A stretch of 64,000 nt of DNA from Acidobacteriota bacterium. Lineage in GTDB: Bacteria; Acidobacteriota; Blastocatellia; UBA7656. The DNA lies in the NCBI GenBank assembly GCA_040754075.1, contig JBFMDH010000011.1, positions 1-64,000 of the forward strand. Reading direction: 5' to 3'. Both the position numbers and the translations under genes were made by a program. The notes beneath the pieces were generated by a model that did not search any database, had not been told where the DNA came from, and was given only the letters and a program-made list of their open reading frames with translations. This document shows positions 1 to 7,284 of the stretch, in pieces. How positions within the stretch are numbered: the stretch's first letter is position 1; every line of letters begins with the position of its first letter.

Positions 1-1
1 G

Positions 2-67
2 CTGTTGCGCTGTGCGGCATTGAACCGGATGACCCATCTGGGAATGCCCGACAGCTATGCCGTATGA
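2..67 (+). CDS. C-terminal end of a gene cut by the window start
   Basis: An open frame enters from the left edge and ends at TGA 65-67, giving 21 residues that end in MPDSYAV. It lies on the same strand as the next gene. Too little remains to name the product, and it could be a chance open frame because only 66 bases are visible. Confidence 0.35.
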   Translation: MLRCAALNRMTHLGMPDSYAV

Positions 68-137
68 AGCGTTTTCTAGTATAACCTTGTGGAAGATTGT
101 TTCCATTTTTATTTATGCAACAAAGCCCTTCATCGTT

Positions 138-545
138 ATGAATTACTGGTTACTCAAGAGCGACCCTGAAGATTACAGTTTTGAGAATTTAATAAAAGAT
201 GGTTTCGCCGTGTGGGACGGCGTGACCAATAATCTCGCCTTGCAGAATCTTCGCAAAATCAAAAAAGGCGACCTGATTTTGATCTATCACACCGGCGACG
301 AAAAATCGCTTGCCGGACTCGCAATCGCCGCCAGCCATCCATACCCCGACCCGAAAGCCGATAATGAAAAACTCGCGGTCATTGATCTCAAACCCAAAAA
401 GCGAGCGAAGCGCCGGGTGACGCTTGCCGACATTAAAGCGATGCCCGAGTTTGCCGAGTTTCAACTGGCGCGCCTGCCGCGACTATCGGTGATGCCGGTT
501 AGCGAAGTTGAATACAAACGACTGGTTGAACTCGCGGGGTTATGA
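138..545 (+). CDS. EVE domain-containing protein
   Basis: A 135-residue protein that is a single EVE domain. It opens with MNYWLLKSDPEDYSFE, the usual start of the family, and contains the conserved WDGVTNNLALQNL and KGDLILIYHTG segments. EVE domains are PUA-like folds that bind modified bases in nucleic acids; many are found near RNA-processing or defence genes. The open frame reaches back to 57, but those 27 residues are not part of the family, so the ATG at 138 is chosen. It is the first gene of an accessory region with two toxin-antitoxin pairs and RtcB. The ligand cannot be told from sequence. Confidence 0.9.
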   Translation: MNYWLLKSDPEDYSFENLIKDGFAVWDGVTNNLALQNLRKIKKGDLILIYHTGDEKSLAGLAIAASHPYPDPKADNEKLAVIDLKPKKRAKRRVTLADIKAMPEFAEFQLARLPRLSVMPVSEVEYKRLVELAGL

Positions 546-560
546 TTTTATTCCAGGCAA

Positions 561-863
561 ATGACACCAGAAAAATTCGCAGAAATCGTCGAAATCATTT
601 GTAAGCGTTATCGCCTGTATACGAGGTATGGAACGCTTGCTGAAGTTGTAGCTTTTCTAGATGGGGCTGGTAATGCACTCAATGTTGGTGGACATTTACC
701 CTTTACAAACTTTCTTAGATTCCTTGCAAAAAAATTAAATCAGCCGAGAAGTTATACACTTTGGGAATTTTTGTTGAATATCTATGGCAATGAAGAAAAA
801 GTCTTAGAAGAATTGCCAAAGTTATACCGAAAACACATCCCGGAATGGGTAAATTCCAATTAA
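561..863 (+). CDS. Small hypothetical protein
   Basis: A 100-residue protein that I do not recognise, 15 bases after the EVE gene and on the same strand, so possibly cotranscribed. An AGG four bases before the ATG is a weak ribosome binding site. It is mostly charged and aromatic with probable helices, and has no signal peptide or membrane segment. The DNA is clearly more AT-rich than the neighbours, which fits recent acquisition. It could be an immunity or antitoxin-type protein given the surroundings, but nothing in the sequence shows that. Confidence 0.55.
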   Translation: MTPEKFAEIVEIICKRYRLYTRYGTLAEVVAFLDGAGNALNVGGHLPFTNFLRFLAKKLNQPRSYTLWEFLLNIYGNEEKVLEELPKLYRKHIPEWVNSN

Positions 864-997
864 AAACATTCTGAATAGCTGAGTATATAATTTGCTTCTG
901 AATTACTTTTCGCTCTTGGCGTTGGTTGATGAGCAAATTCATCGAATGAAAATTTTAGCGTGTGTTGAATCAATGATGCGCTATAATCGAAAGCACT

Positions 998-1354
998 ATG
1001 ACAAGGATCGAAGCAACGCAAACGATTCCGTTGATGACGGCCGAAGACGGAACCATTCGCATAACCGGTTCACGAGTGAGCCTGGATTCGATTATCCATC
1101 ATTTCAAACTCGGCGCGACGGCTGAAGAGATCGCTTATAAATTTCCTGCGGTTTCCATAGCCGATATTTATGCAGTCATCGCTTATTATCTGAGCAACCG
1201 CGAAGCGATTGAAAATTACTTATCCGATCAAGAAGTTGCTGCTGCCGCCGCGCAGCAGCGCATCGAATCCAACCCCGAATATCAATCTGCAAAAGCCGAG
1301 ATGCGTGAACGACTCCTTGAGCGTCGGTCAGCACACAACCAAAACAAAAAGTAA
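998..1354 (+). CDS. DUF433 family antitoxin (VapB-like), copy 1
   Basis: A 118-residue protein with a DUF433 helix-turn-helix core: a strand region ending IRITGSRVSLDSII, then GATAEEIAYKFPAVSIADIYAVIAYYL. These small proteins are DNA-binding antitoxins paired with DUF5615 PIN-like proteins. The charged C-terminal tail after about residue 80 would be the toxin-binding part. The toxin gene starts six bases downstream, so this is a two-gene operon. A second, diverged pair lies at 5802-6448. By family, the antitoxin would bind and repress its own promoter. Confidence 0.88.
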   Translation: MTRIEATQTIPLMTAEDGTIRITGSRVSLDSIIHHFKLGATAEEIAYKFPAVSIADIYAVIAYYLSNREAIENYLSDQEVAAAAAQQRIESNPEYQSAKAEMRERLLERRSAHNQNKK

Positions 1355-1360
1355 AATCGT

Positions 1361-1711
1361 ATGTTGCAATTGCTCATTGACCAGGATTTTGACCACGACA
1401 TACTGCGCGGTCTGTCACGTCGCGTTCTTAACCTTGATGTCATTACGGCGCATCAAGTCGGGCTCAGTAATGCCAGCGACCTTGAGTTATTGGAATATGC
1501 CGCGAGTGAAAATCGGCTGCTCTTGACGCATGACCTAAAGACCATGCCGGAACACGCGGCAACCCGCCTTGCGGAAAACCAACCGATGACCGGCATTATC
1601 GTTGTGCCGAGAAGCTTAACGATTAACCAGGCGATTGATGAACTCGAAATCATTGCGCTTTGTAGCGAAACTGCTGAATGGCATAAGCGAATCTGCATAT
1701 TGCCGCTATAA
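1361..1711 (+). CDS. DUF5615 PIN-like toxin, copy 1
   Basis: A 116-residue PIN-like protein. It shows the usual N-terminal acidic motif LLIDQDFDHDIL, a central DLELLEYAASENRLLLTHDLKTMP block, and a late strand TGIIVVPRS. PIN-domain proteins are metal-dependent ribonucleases, and the acidic residues would hold the metal. The gene follows the DUF433 gene by six bases, as in other pairs of this type. The substrate RNA cannot be predicted. The essential acidic positions look intact, so an active enzyme is likely. Confidence 0.87.
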   Translation: MLQLLIDQDFDHDILRGLSRRVLNLDVITAHQVGLSNASDLELLEYAASENRLLLTHDLKTMPEHAATRLAENQPMTGIIVVPRSLTINQAIDELEIIALCSETAEWHKRICILPL

Positions 1712-1869
1712 GGCAACGGCGATGAATTCAGAAAAATCACGCAATCAGTTTCAGTATCGCCAAGACTAATGCCGTTTGAAAAAGATTGCCTATCGCGCGT
1801 CATATCATTAAGCTTTTCTATAAAGGTTCCCCCGTGCTGTAAGAACCCATTTACACGACAGGAGAACAC

Positions 1870-2472
1870 ATGAAGAAAAAAACCTTTTTACTGACTCATC
1901 TGACTATCGCCATCGGCTTTGTAACCTTGACCGCTTTTTACCCGCAACCGGGAAATGCCAGTAACGCAGTGGCGACGAGCGCCGCCAAGGAAACTTATAC
2001 CGGAAACCTTATCTATTTTGGCGGCACACGCGGTACGACGACGGCGATCTTTACTTTAACGGTTGACAGTTACACGCCCGATAGCGAAGTCGTCGGCATC
2101 ACCGGCGCGTTGAAAGATGGCGGGCAGGACGCTTTGTTGAAAGCCCTGCGCAAACAAAAACGCGGCACGCTGCAAATCAATTCGGGTATCGGACTCGACA
2201 TCAATGCCATCTGGATGACGACCGATGCCGAAGGCGAACGCCAGATCACCGCTTTGGCTGAACGCTGGATTGGCGTCTTTGAAGCGCGACGCGGTTCGCG
2301 GTCGCTTGATTATCCCTTCACCTACATCGAACTGTTCATTGACACCAAGGGCAAAGGCGATGGTGGGTTGATTCCCGCCGCCAAAGTTCGTTACCTCGGC
2401 GAAAAAACCATCGAGGTCGAAAATTTCGGCATCTATCCGGCAAGACTCACGAACGTCAAGTTAAAAAGCTAA
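1870..2472 (+). CDS. Exported hypothetical protein
   Basis: A 200-residue protein with a cleavable-looking signal peptide (KKK, hydrophobic stretch, then small residues near 25-32). The mature part is strand-rich with a repeated short pattern (YTGNLIYFGGTRGTTT, then later strands), which suggests a secreted beta protein. An AGGAGA nine bases upstream supports the ATG. I do not recognise the family. It stands alone: the toxin gene ends 158 bases upstream and a likely terminator follows. Confidence 0.7.
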   Translation: MKKKTFLLTHLTIAIGFVTLTAFYPQPGNASNAVATSAAKETYTGNLIYFGGTRGTTTAIFTLTVDSYTPDSEVVGITGALKDGGQDALLKALRKQKRGTLQINSGIGLDINAIWMTTDAEGERQITALAERWIGVFEARRGSRSLDYPFTYIELFIDTKGKGDGGLIPAAKVRYLGEKTIEVENFGIYPARLTNVKLKS

Positions 2473-2496
2473 GACTGAAAATGACGAATTTAAAAG

Positions 2497-2552
2497 ATGA
2501 CGCAGAATAAGTTGATGGTTCGAGTTTCCAATTTATTTTGCGTCATTTTATT
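2497..2552 (+). terminator. Probable rho-independent terminator
   Basis: ATGACGCA (2497-2504) pairs with TGCGTCAT (2539-2546). The stem continues partly through AATAA/TTTATT, and TTTATTG follows. It lies 25 bases after the exported-protein gene and separates it from the HNH-rtcB operon. Confidence 0.5.
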
Positions 2553-2688
2553 GCTTTGAAAAAATTGTGAACCAATTGAACCGAGGGTGCGTATCCACAC
2601 TTCACGCTCGAATATCCGCCCTGACTAATCACCATTGCGTTTGGCTTTGCTTGCCGAATGAAAGCGTCCTGAGCCAAGATGCGGTTTG

Positions 2689-3030
2689 ATGAATACCGAA
2701 AAACGATGCGAGTTATGTGAACGCGCGGTCAGTGAACTGACGCAGCATCATCTGATTCCGCGCGCCGAACATAAACTCAAAAAGAAACGCGAAGACAAAA
2801 CGCCGGAAGAACTGAATCGCGTGATTGGGATTTGCGCGCCTTGCCACAAAAACCTTCACGCGGCGCTAACCGAACGCGAATTGGCTGATGAATTCAATAC
2901 CATTGACCGCTTGTTAAGCTTTCCGGCGATTGCAAAATTCACCCGTTGGGTTCGCAAACAAGCCGACGCGCCAATTCGCGTGAGAAGCTCGAAAGAAAAA
3001 CACGAAAGAAAGAAATTTAATAATTTATGA
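2689..3030 (+). CDS. HNH-type zinc nuclease-like protein
   Basis: A 113-residue protein with an HNH-like core. C7-x2-C10 and C49-x2-C52 form a zinc knuckle pair, HH at 20-21 with LIPR follows the usual HHLIPR motif, and the second half is CHKNLH at 52-57. The C-terminal 30 residues are very basic, fitting nucleic-acid binding. The TTG at 2686 is in frame, but ATG 2689 is the likelier start. Its last four bases overlap the start of rtcB (ATGA), so the two are probably translationally coupled. Whether it cuts RNA or DNA, or is only a binding protein, is not shown. Confidence 0.8.
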   Translation: MNTEKRCELCERAVSELTQHHLIPRAEHKLKKKREDKTPEELNRVIGICAPCHKNLHAALTERELADEFNTIDRLLSFPAIAKFTRWVRKQADAPIRVRSSKEKHERKKFNNL

Positions 3031-4496
3031 GCAAAACCAAAGAACTAAAGAATGCGCATAACTGGAAGCATCTGGCTCGCTGGCATGGCGACGGCTACTA
3101 CGAACTGCACACCGAAGACACCGGCAAGGTGCCAGTGAGATTGTTTCTCACGCCGAACCTGCTTGCCGATGCCGAAGCGACGCTCTATCGGCAAATCGTC
3201 AACGCCACGCGCTTTCCGGGAACCAAACTCGTGGTCATCACCCCCGATACGCATTACGGTTACGGCGTGCCGGTCGGTTGCGTGTTGCTCACGGATGCCA
3301 ACGAAGGCGCAATCGCTATGGGTCCGGTGGGCTATGACATTGGCTGCGGAATGGTCAGCGCGAAATCTGAGGTTGAGGCTGAAGCGGCGACGCCGGATAA
3401 ACGATTGGAATTCAATCGCGCGGTGATGCGTCGCGTGAGTTTAGGCGCGGGCGGCAAAAGCGTGCGCCTGAAAAATCTCGACGGCAAGGAGTTCGATCAC
3501 TTGATTCGCGGCGGGGCAGAATACTATGTCGAAAAATATGGCGCGGCATTTGATCGTTCACGCGCCGAGCGTCACCGTATGCCGGTTGATGACGATTGGA
3601 CGCCGCCGCTTGGCGGCAAAGGTCAACCCGAACGCGGCATTCAGCAACTCGGTTCTCTCGGTGGCGGTAACCACTTCATCGAGTTGCAACGCGCCGAAGA
3701 GACCGGAACGCTTTTCGTGCAGGCGCATACCGGCTCACGCGGTTGGGGACACGGCCTGGCGACCAACTATTTTGAGATGGCGCGCCTGGAAAAACCCGAG
3801 GTCATTAGCGATATTGACCTCGGATACTTCACGCCCGAATCGGCGCATTATCGCAGCTATTTGAATGCCGTAGCATCGGGCGGAAATTTCGCCATCATCA
3901 ATCGCCTGATTCTTTTTGAACAGGTTGCCGAAGCTTTCAAAGAAGTCTTTGGCGCGGCGTTGGAATTGATTTATGAAATCTCGCACAACCTGGTGCAGAA
4001 AGAGTGGCACCCGGAATTCGGCGATGTGTGGGTGCATCGCAAAGGCGCAACGCGAGCTTTTCCTGCCGGGCATCCGGCGCTTGCCGGCACGATGTGGGCG
4101 AGCGCCGGGCATCCGGTGTTGATCCCCGGCTCGAATAAAGATTTCAGTTACATTTTGCGTCCGCAGGCTCAAGCAGTAAACAGCGCTTATTCCGTGAATC
4201 ACGGCGCGGGACGAAGAATGTCGCGCGCCGCGGCGGCAAAAACCTTGAATCAACGCCAGATTGATGACGAATATCGCAAAGCGGGAATTTTAGTCAATGC
4301 CGACGGGCGCGTGCCGATTGATGAATCGGGCGTGTGTTACAAATCCGCTGAAGAAGTGGTCGCGGCAGTCGTGGGTGCCGGGCTTGCGAAAATCGAATAT
4401 ACGCTGTGGCCTCTGGCATCTTTGAAAGGCACGGACGGCGCGCGTCCGAAAAAATCAAAGCGCCGCGGCAAACCGCATTCGAGCAAGCACTATTAA
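3027..4496 (+). CDS. rtcB: RNA-splicing ligase RtcB
   Basis: A full-length 489-residue RtcB. The enzyme uses GTP and manganese to join RNA ends carrying 2',3'-cyclic phosphate or 3'-phosphate to 5'-OH ends, acting in tRNA splicing or repair of nuclease-cut RNA. Metal-binding residues are visible: D104 and C107 in GYDIGCG, N215-H216 in GGGNHF and H234 in QAHTGSRG. The nucleophilic histidine that takes GMP is H392 in SVNHGAGR. A basic C-terminal tail (KKSKRRGK) follows the core. The gene overlaps the HNH gene by four bases and is followed by a structured spacer and slipin. RtcA lies at 10821. Confidence 0.97.
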   Translation: MSKTKELKNAHNWKHLARWHGDGYYELHTEDTGKVPVRLFLTPNLLADAEATLYRQIVNATRFPGTKLVVITPDTHYGYGVPVGCVLLTDANEGAIAMGPVGYDIGCGMVSAKSEVEAEAATPDKRLEFNRAVMRRVSLGAGGKSVRLKNLDGKEFDHLIRGGAEYYVEKYGAAFDRSRAERHRMPVDDDWTPPLGGKGQPERGIQQLGSLGGGNHFIELQRAEETGTLFVQAHTGSRGWGHGLATNYFEMARLEKPEVISDIDLGYFTPESAHYRSYLNAVASGGNFAIINRLILFEQVAEAFKEVFGAALELIYEISHNLVQKEWHPEFGDVWVHRKGATRAFPAGHPALAGTMWASAGHPVLIPGSNKDFSYILRPQAQAVNSAYSVNHGAGRRMSRAAAAKTLNQRQIDDEYRKAGILVNADGRVPIDESGVCYKSAEEVVAAVVGAGLAKIEYTLWPLASLKGTDGARPKKSKRRGKPHSSKHY

Positions 4497-4635
4497 AGAA
4501 ACGAGGAACGATGAAGTCGGAACGATGAACAGAAGATGGATAAAAGGGTTCACATTTTTCAGAGTTTCAACTTCAAAGTTCAGAGTGTAGGGATGAAAGC
4601 AACGGCGATGAAATCTTCATTGCGGTTTTGCGATA

Positions 4636-4706
4636 CAGCGCTCTACAGCCAAACAGGTAAGCGTGCTGCAAACGCGCTGGGTTCAACTCCCTGACTGGCT
4701 CTCTCT
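4636..4706 (+). ncRNA. Candidate tRNA-like RNA element in the rtcB-slipin spacer
   Basis: GGGTTCAACTCCC (4679-4691) has the form of a tRNA T-arm, with loop TTCAACT matching the TTCRANY consensus. Just upstream GCGT (4661-4664) and ACGC (4672-4675) close a 7-base loop like an anticodon arm, and AGCCA (4647-4651) can pair with TGGCT (4696-4700) like an acceptor stem. No D-arm is visible and the T-stem has a T-T mismatch, so it is not a normal tRNA. A competing stem, CAGCGC (4636-4641) with GCGCTG (4674-4679), is also possible. Folding is by eye; it may be a decayed tRNA or chance. Confidence 0.35.
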
Positions 4707-4790
4707 TTTGAAGTCAGCTTTCGGGCAACAGAATACGGCTTTGCAGGTTTAAACCTCCGCCAACCCTCTGTGACTTTTTGAGGGAGAGCC
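4697..4790 (+). promoter_or_regulatory. Long stem sequestering a possible slipin ribosome binding site
   Basis: GGCTCTC (4697-4703) pairs perfectly with GAGAGCC (4784-4790). Four more pairs (two wobbles) and an internal loop lead to AAGTCA (4711-4716) pairing with TGACTT (4771-4776). The enclosed part holds the 12-base palindrome AGGTTTAAACCT (4745-4756). The AGGGAGA at 4781-4787, a Shine-Dalgarno for a TTG start at 4792, is buried in the stem. Bases 4697-4700 are shared with the upstream tRNA-like fold, so the two exclude each other. It could be a leader switch or part of one longer non-coding RNA. Confidence 0.4.
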
Positions 4791-4809
4791 TTTGACTAAT
4801 GAGGTTGTG

Positions 4810-5568
4810 ATGTTAATGAATTTAATTTTGATAATTGGCGCAGTGATGCTGGCGTTGATACTCACGGCATGGCTTGCGAGTCTTTTTAAGCGCACCGTCG
4901 TGTTTGAATTTGAAAGAGGCTTGCGCTACAAAAACGGCAAGTTTATCGACGTCCTGTCGCCAGGTCGTTATGCACATACGTATCGCACAGTGATTCAAAA
5001 ACTGGATGTGCGATTGCGTATGGTGACGGTCGCCGGGCAAGAAGTGTTAAGCGCCGATGGCATCAACATTCGCCTGAGTTTGGTGGCGCAATATGAAATT
5101 GCCGATGTCAATATCGCTTACAACAAAGTGGCGAATTTTCAAGAATCGCTTTACATCCAGTTGCAATCGGCGCTCAGAAGTATCGTCGGCGAACTCAGGA
5201 TTGATGAATTGCTTGAGCAAAGAAAGGCGATTGATGCGAAGTTGTTTGAACTGAGCGAAGCGCATATCGCGCAACTCGGTTTAAAACTGGTCGCGGTCAA
5301 CGTTCGTGACATTATGTTTGCGGGCGAATTCAAAAAAATGTTCGCGCAAGTCACGCAAGCGCGTCAGGAAGGTTTGGCGGCGCTTGAGCGCGCGCGCGGC
5401 GAAACGGCTGCGCTTCGCAACCTTGCCAACGCTGCGAAATTGTTGGAAGACCATCCGGCATTGCTGCAACTCAAATTGCTGCAAGCCATCAGCGACTCTT
5501 CAAACAACACGATAGTTTTCGGATTGCCGGCGGATTCGCCACTTCGCTTGCTTGGTAAAGAAGTTTAA
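4810..5568 (+). CDS. Slipin family protein (SPFH/band 7)
   Basis: A 252-residue SPFH protein. One N-terminal membrane helix (about residues 1-22, LILIIGAVMLALILTAW) is followed by the band-7 domain starting VFEFERGLRYKNGKF, and a helical region (EGLAALERARGETAALRNL) typical of the oligomerising tail. Slipins form membrane-associated scaffolds. The ATG at 4810 has GAGG six bases upstream; a TTG at 4792 with AGGGAGA is the alternative. It follows rtcB after a 313-base spacer, so a role with RNA repair at the membrane is possible but inferred from position alone. No NfeD-type partner is present. Confidence 0.92.
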   Translation: MLMNLILIIGAVMLALILTAWLASLFKRTVVFEFERGLRYKNGKFIDVLSPGRYAHTYRTVIQKLDVRLRMVTVAGQEVLSADGINIRLSLVAQYEIADVNIAYNKVANFQESLYIQLQSALRSIVGELRIDELLEQRKAIDAKLFELSEAHIAQLGLKLVAVNVRDIMFAGEFKKMFAQVTQARQEGLAALERARGETAALRNLANAAKLLEDHPALLQLKLLQAISDSSNNTIVFGLPADSPLRLLGKEV

Positions 5569-5570
5569 TC

Positions 5571-5619
5571 AAGGCGTCTATGTCTATCAGGCATTCACGC
5601 CTTCGATTGTTGCGTCGGC
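5571..5619 (+). pseudogene. Duplicated 49-bp fragment of the DUF4291 gene
   Basis: These 49 bases match 6557-6605 inside the DUF4291 gene with one mismatch (T at 5607). The match starts two bases after the slipin stop codon and covers codons 11-27 of DUF4291; the first 31 bases of that gene are missing. The copies bracket the second toxin-antitoxin pair. It cannot code for anything by itself. Confidence 0.75.
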
Positions 5620-5801
5620 ATCAACTAGCTACGCAACCCTCGTCAATCCGGTTTACAGATAGTTTAAAAATTTAAGTTGACTAATCTATTTGCGAAACTC
5701 GACCCAGTGGCTCAAATATTAAGCAATAATCTCAACGCAAGGCGAACGGTTTGATATTCTTTATCGCCTTGATTAGGCTAACGGCTAGTGAGGAGAAAAT
5801 C

Positions 5802-6089
5802 ATGACCGATATTGGAGAAATGATTGTCAGTCAACCAGACCTAAGAGGCGGCAGACCTTGCATTGCCGGAACCGCCATAACCGTTCATCGTATCGTGACC
5901 TGGTATAAACAAGGCTTCACGCCTGAGCAGATTGCTGATGAGTATGAACACTTGAACCTCGCGCAAGTCTACGCGGCGCTGGCTTACTATCACGCCAATC
6001 AAGCCGAGATTGAAGCGCAACTGGCTGCCGAAGATGCAGAGGTCGAACGCCTTGAGCAAGAACATTATCAAGAACCGAAAATCGCATGA
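5802..6089 (+). CDS. DUF433 family antitoxin, copy 2
   Basis: A 95-residue DUF433 protein with the family's typical N-terminus (VSQPDLRGGRPCIAGT) and helix-turn-helix GFTPEQIADEYEHLNLAQVYAALAYY, ending in an acidic tail rich in glutamate. The open frame begins at 5751, but ATG 5802 has a clear GAGGAGA six bases upstream and begins at the conserved region. It overlaps the toxin gene by four bases (ATGA), a tighter arrangement than in the first pair. Sequence divergence from the copy at 998 suggests separate acquisition rather than recent duplication. Confidence 0.93.
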   Translation: MTDIGEMIVSQPDLRGGRPCIAGTAITVHRIVTWYKQGFTPEQIADEYEHLNLAQVYAALAYYHANQAEIEAQLAAEDAEVERLEQEHYQEPKIA

Positions 6090-6448
6090 GCCAGATTCGC
6101 CTCTACCTCGATGAAGACGCGGGGTCGCGCTCACTCGCCAGAGAATTTCGCGCGCGCGGCATAGATGTCACAACAGCAGCAAGCGAGGGGATGCTAGGCA
6201 AATCGGATGAAGAGCAAGTCGAATTCGCTAAGGCACAAGGGCGCGTTATCTACACCTTTAATGTCTCTGACTTCTACAAAATTCACGCCGACTGCATACA
6301 GCAAGGCAAGACTCACGCGGGAATGATTCTGGTTCATCAAAAGCGTTTCAGTTTAGGAGAACAGTTACGCCGGACTTTGAAATTGATCGCCAAACTTTCT
6401 GCTGAAGATATGCAGACTCGCGCAGAGTTTTTGAGCGCCTGGGGTTAA
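6086..6448 (+). CDS. DUF5615 PIN-like toxin, copy 2
   Basis: A 120-residue PIN-like protein. It opens with IRLYLDEDAGSRSLAREFRARG, carrying the acidic pair of the family, and contains VIYTFNVSDFYKIH and GMILVHQKRFSLGEQLRR, both characteristic of DUF5615. It is expected to be a ribonuclease neutralised by the DUF433 protein whose gene overlaps it. The two toxins of the window share the fold but little sequence, so their antitoxins are probably not interchangeable. Confidence 0.92.
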   Translation: MSQIRLYLDEDAGSRSLAREFRARGIDVTTAASEGMLGKSDEEQVEFAKAQGRVIYTFNVSDFYKIHADCIQQGKTHAGMILVHQKRFSLGEQLRRTLKLIAKLSAEDMQTRAEFLSAWG

Positions 6449-6525
6449 GCAATCAAAAGATTATCTCCCTTTCAAATCGAAGCCAATGGCTAGCTTTCGT
6501 TGCCACAAAGCGGCAGAGAGAAAAT

Positions 6526-7107
6526 ATGCGAAAAATATTTGCCAATTATGACGGAGAAGGCGTCTATGTCTATCAGGCATTCACGCCTTCGACTGTTGCG
6601 TCGGCGCTTAGACGCGGCACCTTCGATAGAGGATTCAATCTTGAACGCATGACGTGGATTAAACCGTCGTTTGGCTGGATGCTGTATCGTTCCGGTTACG
6701 CTTCAAAACATAATCAGGAAGCGATTTTGAAAATCAAGCTCACGCACGCCGGCTTTCTGGAAATTTTGCGCCAATCGGTTGAAACTTCGTTCAACCCGCG
6801 CATCTATTCATCCGAATCCGATTGGACACTGGCGCTCAAACACAGCGAGGTGCGCCATCAATGGGACCCCGAGCGCAATTTACGTCTGCAAAAATTAGAC
6901 CGTCGCGCCATTCAAATCGGCATTCGCGGCGCGACCGTCAAACGCTACGTGAATGACTGGATTATCTCTCTTGAAGAAGTCACCCAACTCGCAAAAGCGC
7001 TTCATCAGGCAATACGCCAACAGCAAACCGACTTACCCGTCGCGCCGATTGAAATCGAGTATCCGGTAAGCGCCGAACTTCAACGCTCACTTGGCATCAA
7101 TCCGTAG
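6526..7107 (+). CDS. DUF4291 domain-containing protein
   Basis: A 193-residue protein matching DUF4291 over its whole length: YDGEGVYVYQAF near the start, then RMTWIKPSFGWMLYRSGYASK, SEVRHQWDPERN and RAIQIGIRG, followed by a C-terminal helix. The function of the family is unknown; the members are soluble. GAGAGAAAAT just before the ATG serves as ribosome binding site. A 49-base piece of the gene is repeated next to slipin at 5571. The stop codon is the TAG that begins a TAGAGC repeat-like sequence. Confidence 0.93.
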   Translation: MRKIFANYDGEGVYVYQAFTPSTVASALRRGTFDRGFNLERMTWIKPSFGWMLYRSGYASKHNQEAILKIKLTHAGFLEILRQSVETSFNPRIYSSESDWTLALKHSEVRHQWDPERNLRLQKLDRRAIQIGIRGATVKRYVNDWIISLEEVTQLAKALHQAIRQQQTDLPVAPIEIEYPVSAELQRSLGINP

Positions 7108-7284
7108 AGCGAGCTTTCGCTAATCCGCAACTGCCGCCTTTCAAGCTTAGAGCGATTTGCGATTGCTTATACTCATCACCGCCGCATAAGCGTCGCGGTC
7201 AAAGACCGCTCCCTCAACATCTATCCCACGATGATGCAACCGTCCTGGCTGTCGATAATCGTGGTCAAAGACCGTTCCCTCAAC
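7105..7284 (+). repeat. Palindromic repeat family 1, copy E (degenerate)
   Basis: TAGAGCGATTTGCGATTG at 7148 matches the terminal sequence of the other copies. The core GCGGTCAAAGACCGCTCCCTCAAC follows at about 7193, and a second mutated core GTGGTCAAAGACCGTTCCC at 7261. TAGAGCG at 7105 overlaps the DUF4291 stop codon. Confidence 0.65.

Noticed and set aside
892-1125. 77-codon frame overlapping the first DUF433 gene
   Set aside because: It reads the antitoxin gene in another frame; the DUF433 frame has clear family motifs.
4647-4700. A functional tRNA gene
   Set aside because: The T-arm and an anticodon-like arm can be drawn, but there is no D-arm, the acceptor stem has only five pairs, and the loop lacks U33. 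It is listed only as a tRNA-like candidate.
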